From contig QANY01000156.1 in NCBI GenBank assembly GCA_003255025.1, positions 955,639 through 1,019,638 on the forward strand: a stretch of 64,000 bases of DNA, given 5' to 3'. The position numbers and the translations under genes are program-made. Origin of the DNA: Datisca glomerata. Taxonomy: Eukaryota > Streptophyta > Magnoliopsida > Cucurbitales > Datiscaceae. Below the pieces are notes generated by a model. It made no database searches, had not been told where the DNA came from, and was given only the letters and a program-made list of their open reading frames with translations. Positions 33,631 through 45,783 of this stretch are shown here, piece by piece (the first letter of the stretch is position 1; each line of letters starts with the position of its first letter).

Positions 33631-34512
33631 CACTCTAAAGATGGGAAAAATGAAGTTGGGCAAAAAAATTGTTTTCAAAAAAAGTCGTCTCGAATATTGG
33701 AGAAATTATTATTCCATAATTTTTCCAAATCCTTATTTGTAAACATTGTTCATCATCAATGAAGAGCATTTTTAAGTTGACAAATACGTATACTTCATCT
33801 TCTCATTGTTTCTATTATTTCTTATTCCTCTTAATTCTAAGATATCATTAATTACTCTTAAAATAACTCAGAAGCATAAACTTGGTTTGGTGAAAGATAA
33901 TTGAAAAAAGGAAAAACAAAAAGAATTGGAACTAAGAAAGGCGGTCTGAGTGTGAGGTGAAATCTGTAAAGTCACCACGAGGAAAGTCGGTATGCATATG
34001 ACGAAGGCCAAAACACGATTGGAGGATTACAATTAAAGTACAGAAAATAAGCAAAATATGGAGAAATTATTCATTTTTACTTCATCATTAAGGTGAAGCC
34101 AAATACTAGGGAATAAACCAATGAATAAGGATGCATCATTTTTTTGAAACTATGATCGATACTTCATTGCGAGTCCATGAGCTTAGACCAAGTGATTATT
34201 TTGAAGGGAGAAGGATATGGCAACATTAGTCAATTTTCAAAAAATCATCAAAAATATTTCTTACAAATGTTCACAATCATTCATAACACGCATGCACGTA
34301 AAATCATTACTTTGCATTTATATTCAAGAATTAAAATTCATAGACATGCATTATACTGATCTATTTTAATACAATTCAAGTGCATGAATCATTTCAAGAT
34401 TTTTTTTTCTGAAATCCACACATGACTTTTTAACATTTAGAGTCTGCATTAGTCTAGCTCTGGCTACCATATGAAGCTTGTATAAAGCTGATCAAACACT
34501 TCAATTTCTTCG

Positions 34513-35060
34513 GTTAAATCGAACCCGAATCGAATCGAGGTCGAAGCTTGCGTCTACAGGTCCGTTTCTTTTCAAATATCTCCTGTTAAATTGAACCCAA
34601 ATTGAGTGGAGGTCGAAGCTTGTGTCTATCCAGGTCCACTTCTTTTCAACTATCTCAGGTTAAATCGAACCCGCATCGAGTCGAGGTCGAAACCTGCGTC
34701 TATCCAAGTCCGTTTCTTTTCAAATATATTCGGTTAAATCGAACTCGAATCGAGTCGAGGTCGAAGCTTGTGTCTATCCAAGTCCACTTCTTTTCAACTA
34801 TCTCTGGTTAAATCGAACATGCATCGAGTCAAGGTCGAAGCCTATGTCTATCTAGGTCCGTCTCATTTTCAAATATCTTCGGTTAAATCGAACCCGAATC
34901 GAGTCGAGGTCGAAGCCTATGTCTATCCAGGTCCGTTTTCCTCTCAAAAAATCTACCGTTAAATCGAACCTGACTTTGTCATGATCGAAGCCCGGTGTCA
35001 GTACCTGGTTCGTTTCAATTAATATGGTTATATTAAACTCAAATTGAATCAAGGTCAAAG
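34513..35060 (+). repeat. Tandem repeat in the gypsy 3' untranslated zone
   Basis: About seven to eight copies of a 71-78-bp unit with core GGTTAAATCGAACCCGAATC, followed by GAGTCGAGGTCGAAGCTTGT and GTCTATCCAGGTCCGTTTC. Core starts fall near 34514, 34587, 34659, 34732, 34807, 34881, 34958 and 35030. It ends about 150 bases before the 3' LTR. Confidence 0.9.
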
Positions 35061-35210
35061 CTTGTGTCTATCCAGGTCCATTTCATAATTCTGTCATTTA
35101 ATAGAACCCGAATAAGTCGAGGTTTCTATTCCCCTTATCCATATAGTCTTTTCTCAATCAAAATACATAATACACATTTGTACACCTTCTAAGTTTAGAA
35201 GTGTGAACAA

Positions 35211-35220
35211 AGGGGGGCAA
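35211..35220 (+). other. Polypurine tract of the gypsy element
   Basis: AGGGGGGCAA lies just upstream of the TG that opens the 3' LTR at 35222. Such a tract primes plus-strand synthesis. Confidence 0.8.
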
Positions 35221-35221
35221 C

Positions 35222-36490
35222 TGTAGATATCATATTTTATCCGGTCCAATAATTTAAAAATAAAATTTTATTTTTGGCTCATATACTAGTCTAAGACTTT
35301 ATGTATGATTTGAAAAATAGTCAAATGCCTAAAAATAAGAAGAATTGTCCAATGATTAAAAAAATAAAAAAAGAGCAATACGAACTAAAAATAAAAAGTG
35401 AAGCCTTAAGTTTGCCTATAAATAAAGGGGAGGTCTTCACTTGAATTGAGGATTGGAGAGTGAGAAAGAGAAGGGATTTTCGAGAGAGAAAGAAGAGTCT
35501 TGAAACAATATGAGAGACTTTTTAAAAGAGAGAGAAAGATGGGTCTTGAGAAAATATGAGAGACTTTTTAAAAGAGAAAAAAAAAGAGTCTCCATTTCTA
35601 TTCATATTTCACCTTCTTCTATTCTCTTTATTAAAGTAATTTAAATTTTTTACACTTTAGCTTACAATATATACTGTTATTATCATTCATCATCTCTCTT
35701 CTTCTTACTCATGTATTTGATATTTTTTGCTTCTTTTTCCATACATAAGTTGTATGTTCCTTCTTTATCATTACTCTCACTCTTAGTCTTAAGTTTTATT
35801 TTCATGTATTGTTAATTTCTCTACAAGTTTGATAATGAGATGTTTTTGTCATCAACTCAAAAACATATATGAAATACAGAGTAAAACCTTTATACAAGAT
35901 TATGCAAATATTTAAACTTTGATTTTTTTTATGTTCTTACAAGTCTTTTTTTCTTCTTTTTTTAATTTTTGTACCTCATTTTTGTGACACTTGTTTGAAC
36001 TAGTAAGATGACATCCATGATCATTCCTAGCAATGAAGGAAAAAAAAATGGTAATTAGTGAACTGAGTAGTCCAAAATAAAAAATGGTATATTTATATCC
36101 CAAACAAAAATTATTTTATTTTGAAAGTTTTATTAATTTTTCTTTAGTGACACTTGTTTAAACTAGTTACTATCCATGATCATTCCTTGCAATGAAAGAA
36201 GAAAAAAAATGATAATTAGTGAACTAAGTAGTCTAAAATAAAAAATGATATATTTATATCACAAACAAAAATTAAGTTTTATTGATTTTTTGTGATACTT
36301 GTTTAAATTAATTACCATCCATGATCATTCATTTACTATTTGATTAGCAATGAGGGAAGAAAATAAAAATGATAATTAGTAGACTATGTAATCAAAAATA
36401 TTTGTGTGTGTATTAAAAAATAACAGAGGATGATGTCACCGTCTGCAATTTTTTCTTTTTTATTTTTTTATTTTGTGTTTTTCTTCATTT

Positions 36491-36531
<41 letters not shown>

Positions 36532-37333
36532 TAATAGATATTATGGTTTGTTTTAATTTATTTTGTTTATATATATCTTTTTACTTATTTCACATATCGT
36601 TTTCTTATTATCAATCTACATATTCTTTTTAAATTTATCATAGATTTAATCTTCTCTAACCTTTCTTTCCATTATTCTTTCTTTTTCTTTATAGTTGTTA
36701 TCTCTTCTTATTTATCTATGTATTATTGTCATATCATCAAGATTGTATGTGATTATTGTTTCATTCTTTTATTATCATAATTGACGCTTATAAATTAAAA
36801 CTATAACAATTAGATGTAAATTTTTCCAATTTTATTATTTAATTTAAACTAAAATATCCGATGACGAATTTTGAGATTTTTGGGATACCAAATTTCTCGA
36901 ACTACCAAGGTGTGGAATTATATTTGGGATACCGAGAATGACTCAAATAATTTTTTGATTTAAAAATATATATATATAATTTTTAATGGTCTTTGTATCA
37001 CCCATTAAATGTCATTTATTTTTCATTTTTATGATGTAAAATATACCAAATGGGACATTCAAAAATGAATTTCATTAATCTTGTTTTAAAATATAATTTG
37101 GATAGTATTTGACTAAATTTGATAATCATTTTAATAATAGGTGTTGTGGGGTGCTAATACCTTCTCAACACACAAATGGCTCCCGAAATGAATTTGAGTT
37201 TACGTAGACCAAAATTTTTATTTTAAAATTGGGTGACTAATCACACCCTAAAATAATTGGTGGCGACTCTAAATATCTTTCTCCATAAATGATTTTTTTA
37301 ATCGTCGCTCCGCGTCACATGCACGTTACGACA
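35222..37333 (+). repeat. 3' LTR of the gypsy element
   Basis: Starts TGTAGATATCATATTTT and ends GTTACGACA, 2.1 kb. CTATAAATAAAG near 35416 is a good TATA box. It contains a ~50-bp GA-rich direct duplication at about 35495-35590 and three diverged ~150-bp tandem copies at about 35980-36390 (marker ATCCATGATCATTC). Relative to the 5' LTR it has an extra ~165 bases at 36388-36545 ending in a TG/TA microsatellite. Confidence 0.85.
36491..36531. repeat. (TG)n(TA)n microsatellite in the gypsy 3' LTR
   Basis: About eight TG repeats followed by about twelve TA repeats, absent from the 5' LTR copy. Confidence 0.9.
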
Positions 37334-38350
37334 CATACCAGTGGTTAGATCCAAATACATAAATAGATCTTAGATCTTCATGTCAAATTATCACAAAAAT
37401 GTAGTTCATGAAGAATGCTTGATTCCATACGATGAATCACGACCAACTAGCGACCTTCCAGGACCAATTATAGACAATGATAGGTAGACGAGGTCAAGTT
37501 AGATAAACAATACCAGAAGATATGGTATAGGTCAATCAAGTAGACCAGACCAAGTGGGTGGACTAGGTTAGGTTTAGCAGACCAGGTCAAGTCAAATGGA
37601 CCAGACCAAGAAAGGTGGACCAAGTCAAGTCAAAATTGATCAGACTAGGAGAGGCGGGCCAGGTTAGGTCTGGTCATGATTGGGATGTCATAGAATCTTC
37701 CAAGTGGCGAGAGGAGAATGGACCACCACAAAGCATGTCTCAATCGCCACCCAGTTCCATGTCAGATTCATCTCATTATAATGTCCCAATCGCTACCCTC
37801 CATGTCAGATACATCTCATTTATGTCCCAATCACCGCCCGCCATGTCAGAAGTATCTCCTTTATATCAGCTCAGGTCAAGTATAATTCAATATCACCTCT
37901 CCTCAAACCAATTAGGAGACAAGGAAATATTCTCAAGGCTTCTTACACAAGTTTTACCAAGGTTTGTCTCCTCTATAAATACCCTATCCAACTCTTTGGA
38001 GAGGTAAGTCCAGCTCGGCGTTAGCTATACTATGTTAAGATTCACACAAATAATTACTTAGGCATTGGAGACTCTTTGGTAAGGCCCCCACACTCAGTTG
38101 GTGTGAATTAGTCGTTGAGTTTCATGTCTTCCTTTATGTACAGGAGATCAAGTTACTCAACATGAAGCGTGAGATCAAGTTACTCAACATGAAGCGTGAG
38201 ATCAAGTTACTCAAGGTAAAGCACAACGAGTGAATTTTTAGCCTCAACATTATATATTATGTTTTGGTTATTAATTGGTAAATTAAATTATTGCAGCTCC
38301 GGCCTGCCTACTTAACCTCAAGAGTTCTACACACGTAGAGATCGAATCTC
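37334..38350. repeat. Probable lone LTR fragment of another retroelement
   Basis: It has LTR-like features: degenerate AGACCAGGTCAAGTC repeats (37490-37680), a TATAAATA at 37974, a downstream segment with TTAGGCATTGGAGACTCTTT as seen near the 3' end of many gypsy LTRs, then three head-to-tail 27-bp units at 38146-38226. I found no partner LTR in the window. The 130-aa ORF at 37615 has no domain and I do not accept it as a gene. Confidence 0.45.
38146..38226. repeat. 27-bp direct repeat, three copies
   Basis: Two identical copies and one diverged copy of GAGATCAAGTTACTCAACAT followed by GAAGCGT. Confidence 0.9.
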
Positions 38351-41300
38351 GTGATTTTCCCAAACACTTTTTTTTCCTTTTTTTAGCTAATTCTGTAAAA
38401 TTGATAGACACATCAGCCCAAATTGTCATAATGCACCTCCTTCTCCGTGTGTCAGAATAGCTTCCATCGTCTTCTTTTAATTTTCTGTTTCTACTGTTTT
38501 GTTTGATTGTGTTTCATTGTTCCTGCAATTGGAATTGGTGTCGTGTGGTTTTATTCCATCTAACCTTTTACTTTTTTTTCACTTTGAAGCTGTTTGTTGT
38601 TGCGGTTATATAAGGGTAATATGACAAAATGTATAATGAAGGTAGCTACTTATAATTAATTAAACATTGAAATGTTTTCATTCTAGTTTGTTTTACTTGT
38701 GTCCCACAAGTTGTGAGTGTCATTTATCAGGGAAACGCTAGATAGATTGAGAGAAGGTTGACCTTTTAATTTCAAAAGAGGATGAGAATTATTGTACTTG
38801 ACTTTCTTACTGTAATGTATAAGTCTATCAAAAGGGAATTATAATAACCTTTTTAGAGGTGAGAAAGGGTTTTTTATGATGATGTAACCTTTTATTCTGT
38901 TTTAATTCTAAATTTTATAAGACTACAAATACTATTTTTTGAACTCCTAACTTCATGATATGAATATTAGGACTTAACAATTATTGTTAATTGACAATCC
39001 AATCATCTCGTCATTCTAGTTTGTTTTACTTGTGGGTGTCTTTCATTTGAGAAATATTAGATAGATTTATAGAAGATTAGGTATTATCCTTCATCTTTTA
39101 AAAGTGGACGTACGAGAATTATATTTTACTAATTTGATTTCTTAGAGTCAATGAGGGATCCGAATTTTAGTTTAGATGAGGAGGCACCATTAAAAATAAG
39201 AATATATGGATAAGTCTAGTTGGTTTTTTTTAATAAAAATGTTGTGATTCTATTGGATCAAGTCATAACCTACGCCTTCTACTAATATACTATTATGAAA
39301 AGACTAAGCTTTATTTTAGAGATTGGACTCTCTTACTGTGATTAGCCCCTATTATTAAGAAAAAAGACAGTTCTCGAGCCAGGTTCCCTGGATCCACATG
39401 TTCCTAGTCTAGCCAAAATGGATGAATGAAGAACGGGGCGGGCAGTACTATAAAAAAAGAAGCCCAGCCTCACACACCTCCTTTAATCTTTGAAAATTTA
39501 CTTATTACTAGTGTTTGATGTTTATTATTAGAACTAATAATTTTTAAAATCAAATCAAAACAACAACCAACAAAGTCTTAGAATTTTTAACTCATATAAA
39601 TACGCTAACTCATCTATTATATTCTAGTTATTTAAATAACTTTTACTTGATTCGTATAAATGCTAATAATTTGAAGATGTGAAAAAATAGCATTTCCTAC
39701 GAAACCATATAATGCATTATATTAGTTAAGCAAAATATCAAGACAAGTTATATGTTTAAATTAATATTGTGAGGCAAACAAATAAATGCACCAAAGAAAA
39801 TATAATATCAAATTTTGGCATGAAACATAAATAAAAATAGATAAGGTATTGAAGATTCTCGGATTTGAACTTAAACTCTCTCCTTAAGAAAAAGAAAACA
39901 ATTACTAATGGCCTATGTCATTTTTTACATAGAGCACACTTAAATTATATATCCTATAAAAATAATTACTAATGAATATAAAAACAATGAAAACAGATAA
40001 GTCAGAGGAAATGTGCCCCTGTGGCTAGTACAAATTGGCCCCTGCTTATAGTAATATATATAAATTCTATCAAAGGGGAAAATAAAGCTTTTTAAGATGA
40101 TCACAGGGTGCTTGTGCTGATGTAATAACCAAATGATTTGGTTTCCTTATCCGACAATGAGAAATCAATAATGCAATTTGATTTACACCCATTTGCAAAA
40201 ACTTTATCCTATCAAATTGGCAAAGTTATTTTAAAAAAAAATTGCTTTTATCAGGATAGAGTGTTGATTGATGAAGTGACTGCAAATTGCAGAGATAATT
40301 GAAAAATCTTTGTCAAATTTATATCTTCTTTACGTATATTGCTCAATAACCCCGAAACCACATTCTAAATTTGCAAGACTTGGAGATTTTCTTATTAATA
40401 AATTAATTGCAATGTATCTAAGCTGATCTATATCCGACATTGGCATTCATTTTTTTTTTTTGCTCTTTTTTAAAATGTTCGATTTCAAAAGCTTGATTCA
40501 GAATGGGATGAGACCATGTATTCCCATCAGTTAAGCGCGAATTGAATTCATTCTTAATTCATAATTACGTAATATTAAAGATGTTAATTATCCATATTTC
40601 AATCAATTAAGTAATTGGGTAAAAATTATTTGAATAAATGAAAGCCTGAAGAATCTTGCTCCTAAGATGTTTGTTGCATACGTGGACTAAACAACAAAAA
40701 TTTTCATGTAAAAAAACAACAAAAGTTCAATTATAATATCTTAAAAAATGAAAAATGACTAAACATATAATAGCTAAATATGAGTGCAAAAATAAATTAT
40801 ACAACATTGTGTGATCGTAAAATTTATAAAAATATATTAGATTACGTGTAAATTTCTTAAAAATTTGATAATTGAAGTTGTACTATAAATAGCATCAGTC
40901 TTTGAATAATGTAGAAGTTAATTTTATTTAATCGATTTTTACAAATTAAACTGTCAAGAAATGATTATATAATAAAAACTTATAGAAAATATTAAGAAAT
41001 TTTATGTTGCTAATGACATAATTATTATGTAATTTTAATTTTTTTAATTAATAACAAACAAATGAGTATTGGCTAAAAATAAATATTCAATTTCTAAAAA
41101 GGACCGCGAGATTCGTCTTGGTGAAAATCATATTTGTATTGTATTTTAAAGAAGCTTAAAGATAAAAATCATATTTGTACTATAATTAAAAGTTTCTTCC
41201 CTTCAAACATGTCTTAATATAGTATATACAGATATAGATTATGAATTATATTGAATGTATTGAAATACAATTATTATTAATTTAGATCATTTCATACATA

Positions 41301-41424
41301 AATGTTTAATACTAATTGTATTCTCTATTATAAGGGCATTTTAGGAATTCTAAAGAATATCATATCAATAAAATATAGTCAAAAAATATTCTTCATAGCT
41401 TGCAACTTTAACATATTGAAGAAA
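38351..41424. other. Gene-free AT-rich stretch
   Basis: No ORF with a recognisable domain and no LTR pair seen. A TATA-like ACTATAAAAAAA at about 39449 is not followed by any coding region. Confidence 0.45.
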
Positions 41425-41431
41425 TACACAC

Positions 41432-41552
41432 ATGACAAGCTGAGTTGACGCAGTTGGTTAAGTCTTCACACTCATATCTCAGAAATCATGAGTTCGAGTC
41501 ATATTTTTCATTCACTTTATAATTTATAATATAACTTTGACAAAAAAAAAGT
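41432..41552 (+). mobile_element. Candidate tRNA-derived SINE
   Basis: A tRNA-like head contains an A-box-like TTGACGCAGTTGGTTAAGTC and a B-box-like GAGTTCGAGTC about 35 bases downstream, followed by about 60 bases and an A9 tail (41542-41550). TACACAC occurs immediately before (41425-41431) and just after the tail (41553-41559), consistent with a target duplication. The tRNA part does not fold as an intact gene. Confidence 0.6.
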
Positions 41553-44500
41553 TACACACTATAGATATATACTAAGTAATAGCATGTTGCTTTACACTGC
41601 TTATGTAAATTATGTATGTAATTTTATCTATGTTTATAAAATATATTGAACTGTAGGCATAATCAGTAAAACATGAAGTGTATAGCCTTTGAAACTTTAA
41701 TTTACATAAACTTAGAACATTGTTGTTTCATTGAAATAAAATATCAGAATGACTAAGATAATTAAAAGAATAAAATATTATTATTAGGATTAAAGAGAGA
41801 AATATTTTTATTTTAATAGTGTGATTATTATTACAATAAAATATCGAAAAATTATGATAATTAAAATAAAGTATAAAAGTAAAACGTGATGCTTTACATG
41901 AAATTATACCATGAAACATGAAACTAATGTTATTAGATAAATGATTAAAATCAAATCTACAATAACTATTAAGAAATACAACAATATACCATTATGTCAG
42001 TGTGAGAGTTAACCTTAAATTGTGAAAGTGTGATACAAATCATTGTGTTCTTGATAATTTTCAGAAAAGTGCTACTTTACCATGATTAGAAAGGAGATAA
42101 GGTGTGGTTAATAGGAACAAAGATTAGATTCTTTAAAAAGCTGAAGTTTGGATAATTTTGTCCAAATAAATAAAATGGTTTCAATCAAACAACGTGTAAT
42201 TCAAGAAAATTTGGAGAAGGTACAATGAAAAAAGAACAAAAAGCTAGAGATAGATTATAAAGCATTTTGGAACTCTAATCATTAAGAGAATGTAGTATTG
42301 TTTGATGACATAAGCACTTGAATTCGCATTCATTTGTGAGCATAGAATACATTAGGAATTACGTGTTGTTGTAGAATATACTTAATTTGGTTTTAACTCA
42401 CTCCGCAAATTAGAAATACTTGTATTCCACTAGATTATTTTTAGTATATTTTTATATTTCATTTATGGTATATTATGATATATTTATATATTATAGTATA
42501 TTTAATATACTATTAATATATCATAATATATATTTAATATATTTTTATATATTATTTATAATAATCATACATCATACCAGTATCATACTCATTCACATCT
42601 CTCTCGCTTGAAACCCAGAAACTTAAAAATTAAACTATAAAATCAAGAAATTATTGAATTCTTCAATAATTGTTAAGATACAATTATTAATTTTGATCCT
42701 AAATATACAAGAAAACAAATTAAGAAAAATAATTTCAAATCACCCATTTTTAGGCTGATCAAATTTGAGAAGACAATAGAAGATATGAGTGAGAGATTCA
42801 GATAAAATGAAAGAGCAAACAGAGAGTGAGGAGAAGAAAAGAAGAGAGAGAAAAACACACAGATAAAAACATATAAGAGAGCCTAATGGAAGGGAGAAAA
42901 TAGCAGATAGAGGAAAAGAAACAGCAGAAAAAAAGATAAGATAATGGCCAAATAAGAGAGATGTGGGTCAACGGCTCTCAAATGAATGAAGAATGTTAAT
43001 CGATGAGGTTAAATGAACGATGAAAAGAGGATAATGAAGGGAGAAAGAAAATGATTTATAAATTCGATCATTTATGTAAATTAAATTTATTTTATCATTT
43101 TCTAAAACAGTAAAAAAATGACTCGTAAACCTAATTTTCCCTAACTTATATCACTTGGGACCCATTTCAAAAAAATAAATTACTTTTACTTGATCATCGG
43201 GGAGAAGCATATAATTTTTGAGGTTTGAGTGAGTGCTGTCCGGTTTGGATTTACAAAATGTGGCCATTTCTCTAGAAACCCCAGATTTGGGTTGACCTTG
43301 TCTCGCAAGCCCGTAAAACCCGTTCTGACTTGTCAAACACAAAAACCCTTGAGTTTTGAAGAAAAATAGTTGAAAAGTCTAGTTTTTTTTATTGATTTAT
43401 CCACTACATAAAAAAACTTGAACATATTTATTTCTTTTCTTCAACATATAATATATTGTTCTTTAATATTTACAAATTAAAATTTATATTGGATAATGAA
43501 TTGAATAACCTATAAATCATACTCCGTGTTTAAATAAAAGTAGAACATCACCGAAAAATGTGCCTTGCACATTGTATATAAACTAATCAGTTATGTAGTT
43601 ACGCATTAGAAATGTAAAAAATTTAGATATTATATATATTAAAAAGTTTAGTGCTTGAACATAGTGCACATAAACTAAAATGTGTTACATATTAATAATT
43701 AGATGCTTAAAAATTATATTTTATAGCATTTCTTTTAAATATCATAGGAAGATTTTATTTCATCAGCTTATTGCATTCCTAAAAGATGATGATATCCTTA
43801 GTAGATTGTTAGATAATTGTTTATTTCTTTCTTATATTTGTTTGTATGAATTTTCATGTTGCTAATAACATAAATATTATATAATATGAACTTTACAAGT
43901 TATTACCAAACAAATTATTATGAACTATTAAATAAATATTCCTTTATATATAAAAAAAGATCTCAAAATTTATATTTACGGACACTCAAGTTAATTACAT
44001 AATATTATGATAATTTGTAAAGTGTTTAAAAAACTAATTATGTAATCAAGGTAAAAAATGTGAAACATCTAATTTATATGATATTTAAAGGGCACTTAAA
44101 GGTGAAAAGGAAAATAAAAAAATGCTCCCATTTAACCCTCCTGTAATATTGTATAGATATAGATATGTAAAGTGAAAAAACTAATTTTTATCAAATAGCC
44201 GGTAATAATAATAATTAAGAAAATAACCATTTTCCTAAAAGGTCAACAAAACTGAAAACTATCTATACCGTAATACTCATAAATTGTACTACGATAGATT
44301 TTATCCTAATTAATAATTAAATTAAAAGAGGAGATTTGCTAAATTTAAATTCAAAATTTGCAGTTATGTAAAAATTTAATGGCTTTACGTTTTATACATT
44401 GCCAAAATTAATTCACATTTTGGGATTAGTAAAATGTAATGACTATTATGATATAAACATTTGGTTATGACAATAAAAAGCTTTTGTATATCTATTATAT

Positions 44501-45783
44501 TTAAATATAAATAATAAATATTTATTGTTATTTCTAAAATATAAATTCATTAAAACATTTATGTAAATAATTAGGGCACTTTCTAAGGGAAAATGAGATT
44601 GCCTAAACAAATTTAGAAAAGACGTGTAAAAAATTGTGATCTCTACATGTGTCCATAGTAGGCTGGTCACCCTACCTAAACCAACCATCATATTGGCAGT
44701 TGGCTGGTCAATCTCAAACATTTTATCGACAGACAAACTGGAGACAGACGACCAAGGTCTGTCGGATTCTAGCTTTTGACTTTTCTTATAAAAAAGGCTT
44801 TGACCTACTTCCTGAGTAGAGATGCATGTTTTATGTGATGGGGTCAAGTATACTCATTAAATGACTTTTTGGAGTGATGAGCAAAGTTCATTGCGGTCAG
44901 AAGAAATCAAGATGAATTGTCAGAAAGATGGTCCCATTGCGCTCGATCGAAGCGAAGCACTTGAATGGTCTTAGTTTTTTAATATTCAGACAATTAAAGA
45001 GAAAAACACTAAGATAGTATGAATTCCATTGAGTTTTCTTTGATCGAACAATTCAAATTTCAGTTATTTCAACTATATCAAATTATCTTTCAAACTTATC
45101 GAGACTCTCTACTTTATGGTCGTTTCTCTATGGTATCAATTGTTGCGAATTTGCTTTCTTCCATGCCCGCTCTAAGCACATTTCTCCTTTTTTGAAGTTT
45201 TTATTGGCCTAATATTGAGGAAGCTTTTCACACTTTGTTGTCCACACCGCTTGTGCCTACCCCTTTTGTCTTGCCCACAATCAATGGATTTCCATTCTTC
45301 ATGCTTTCGTTTTGATTTCGTTCTCCTCATGTGTCAAATGATCCGAGTAAATAAATACTTCCTTTTATATTTAATAGTAAGATTACATATTGTCGATGTA
45401 AATTTTATTACAATCGAAATATAGACAATAAGTATTCATTGATATTACTAAATATTTTTGTTAGTAATCCTTATATTAATTTTAATGTAGTTTATGTAAA
45501 AAATTATTATTTGAATACTGAAAAATTGATTGATTAGTTTATAAAGTTAATTATTATGTGTTTATAAATAATTCTAAATAATTGTTTCAATCTGCATAAA
45601 TATTTATGATAATTTCCTACTTTTTACTTTTTATTTACAGTTAAGAGTCTAAACTTTATTGTAAATATAACTGGTGTGAGCTCAAAAGCTCAGTAGTCAC
45701 TAATAAAAGACTTTTCCAGGTTAGAGAGTTCAGTACTCACTATTAAAAGGTTATGAAATATATATGGTTGCTGGTTTAACATA
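41553..45783. other. Gene-free AT-rich stretch
   Basis: Very AT-rich with no supported gene. 42440-42560 is made of TATTATATA-type palindromic words. 42830-43080 is GA-rich. A stretch near 45100-45160 (CTCTATGGTATCAATTG) faintly resembles a copia LTR end plus tRNA-Met primer site, but no matching element is visible. Confidence 0.4.

Larger units (their letters stand above)
24113..37333 (+). mobile_element. Decayed Ty3/gypsy retrotransposon, Tat/Ogre-like
   Basis: A 13.2-kb plus-strand element in this order: truncated 5' LTR (24113-24938), primer site TTGGCGACTCCACTGGAG (24941-24958, tRNA-Arg type as reported for Ogre-like elements), extra ORF1 (about 25577-27640), gag (27945-30190), RT (30640-31847), integrase (about 32070-33630), a tandem-repeat 3' untranslated zone (34513-35060), polypurine tract AGGGGGGCAA (35211-35220) and 3' LTR (35222-37333). 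Protease and RNase H are not found where expected. An inverted integrase copy sits at 32482-33328. An ORF upstream of gag and 3' UTR tandem repeats are hallmarks of the Tat/Ogre branch. Numerous stops and frameshifts mean it is dead. Confidence 0.85.

Noticed and set aside
37615..38007. 130-aa plus-strand ORF
   Set aside because: Repeat-derived Ser-rich translation inside an LTR-like segment, ending just past a TATA box.
45100..45170. TGGTATCAATTG resembling a copia primer site
   Set aside because: Only the first eight bases match the tRNA-Met site and no LTR pair or coding remnant is nearby.
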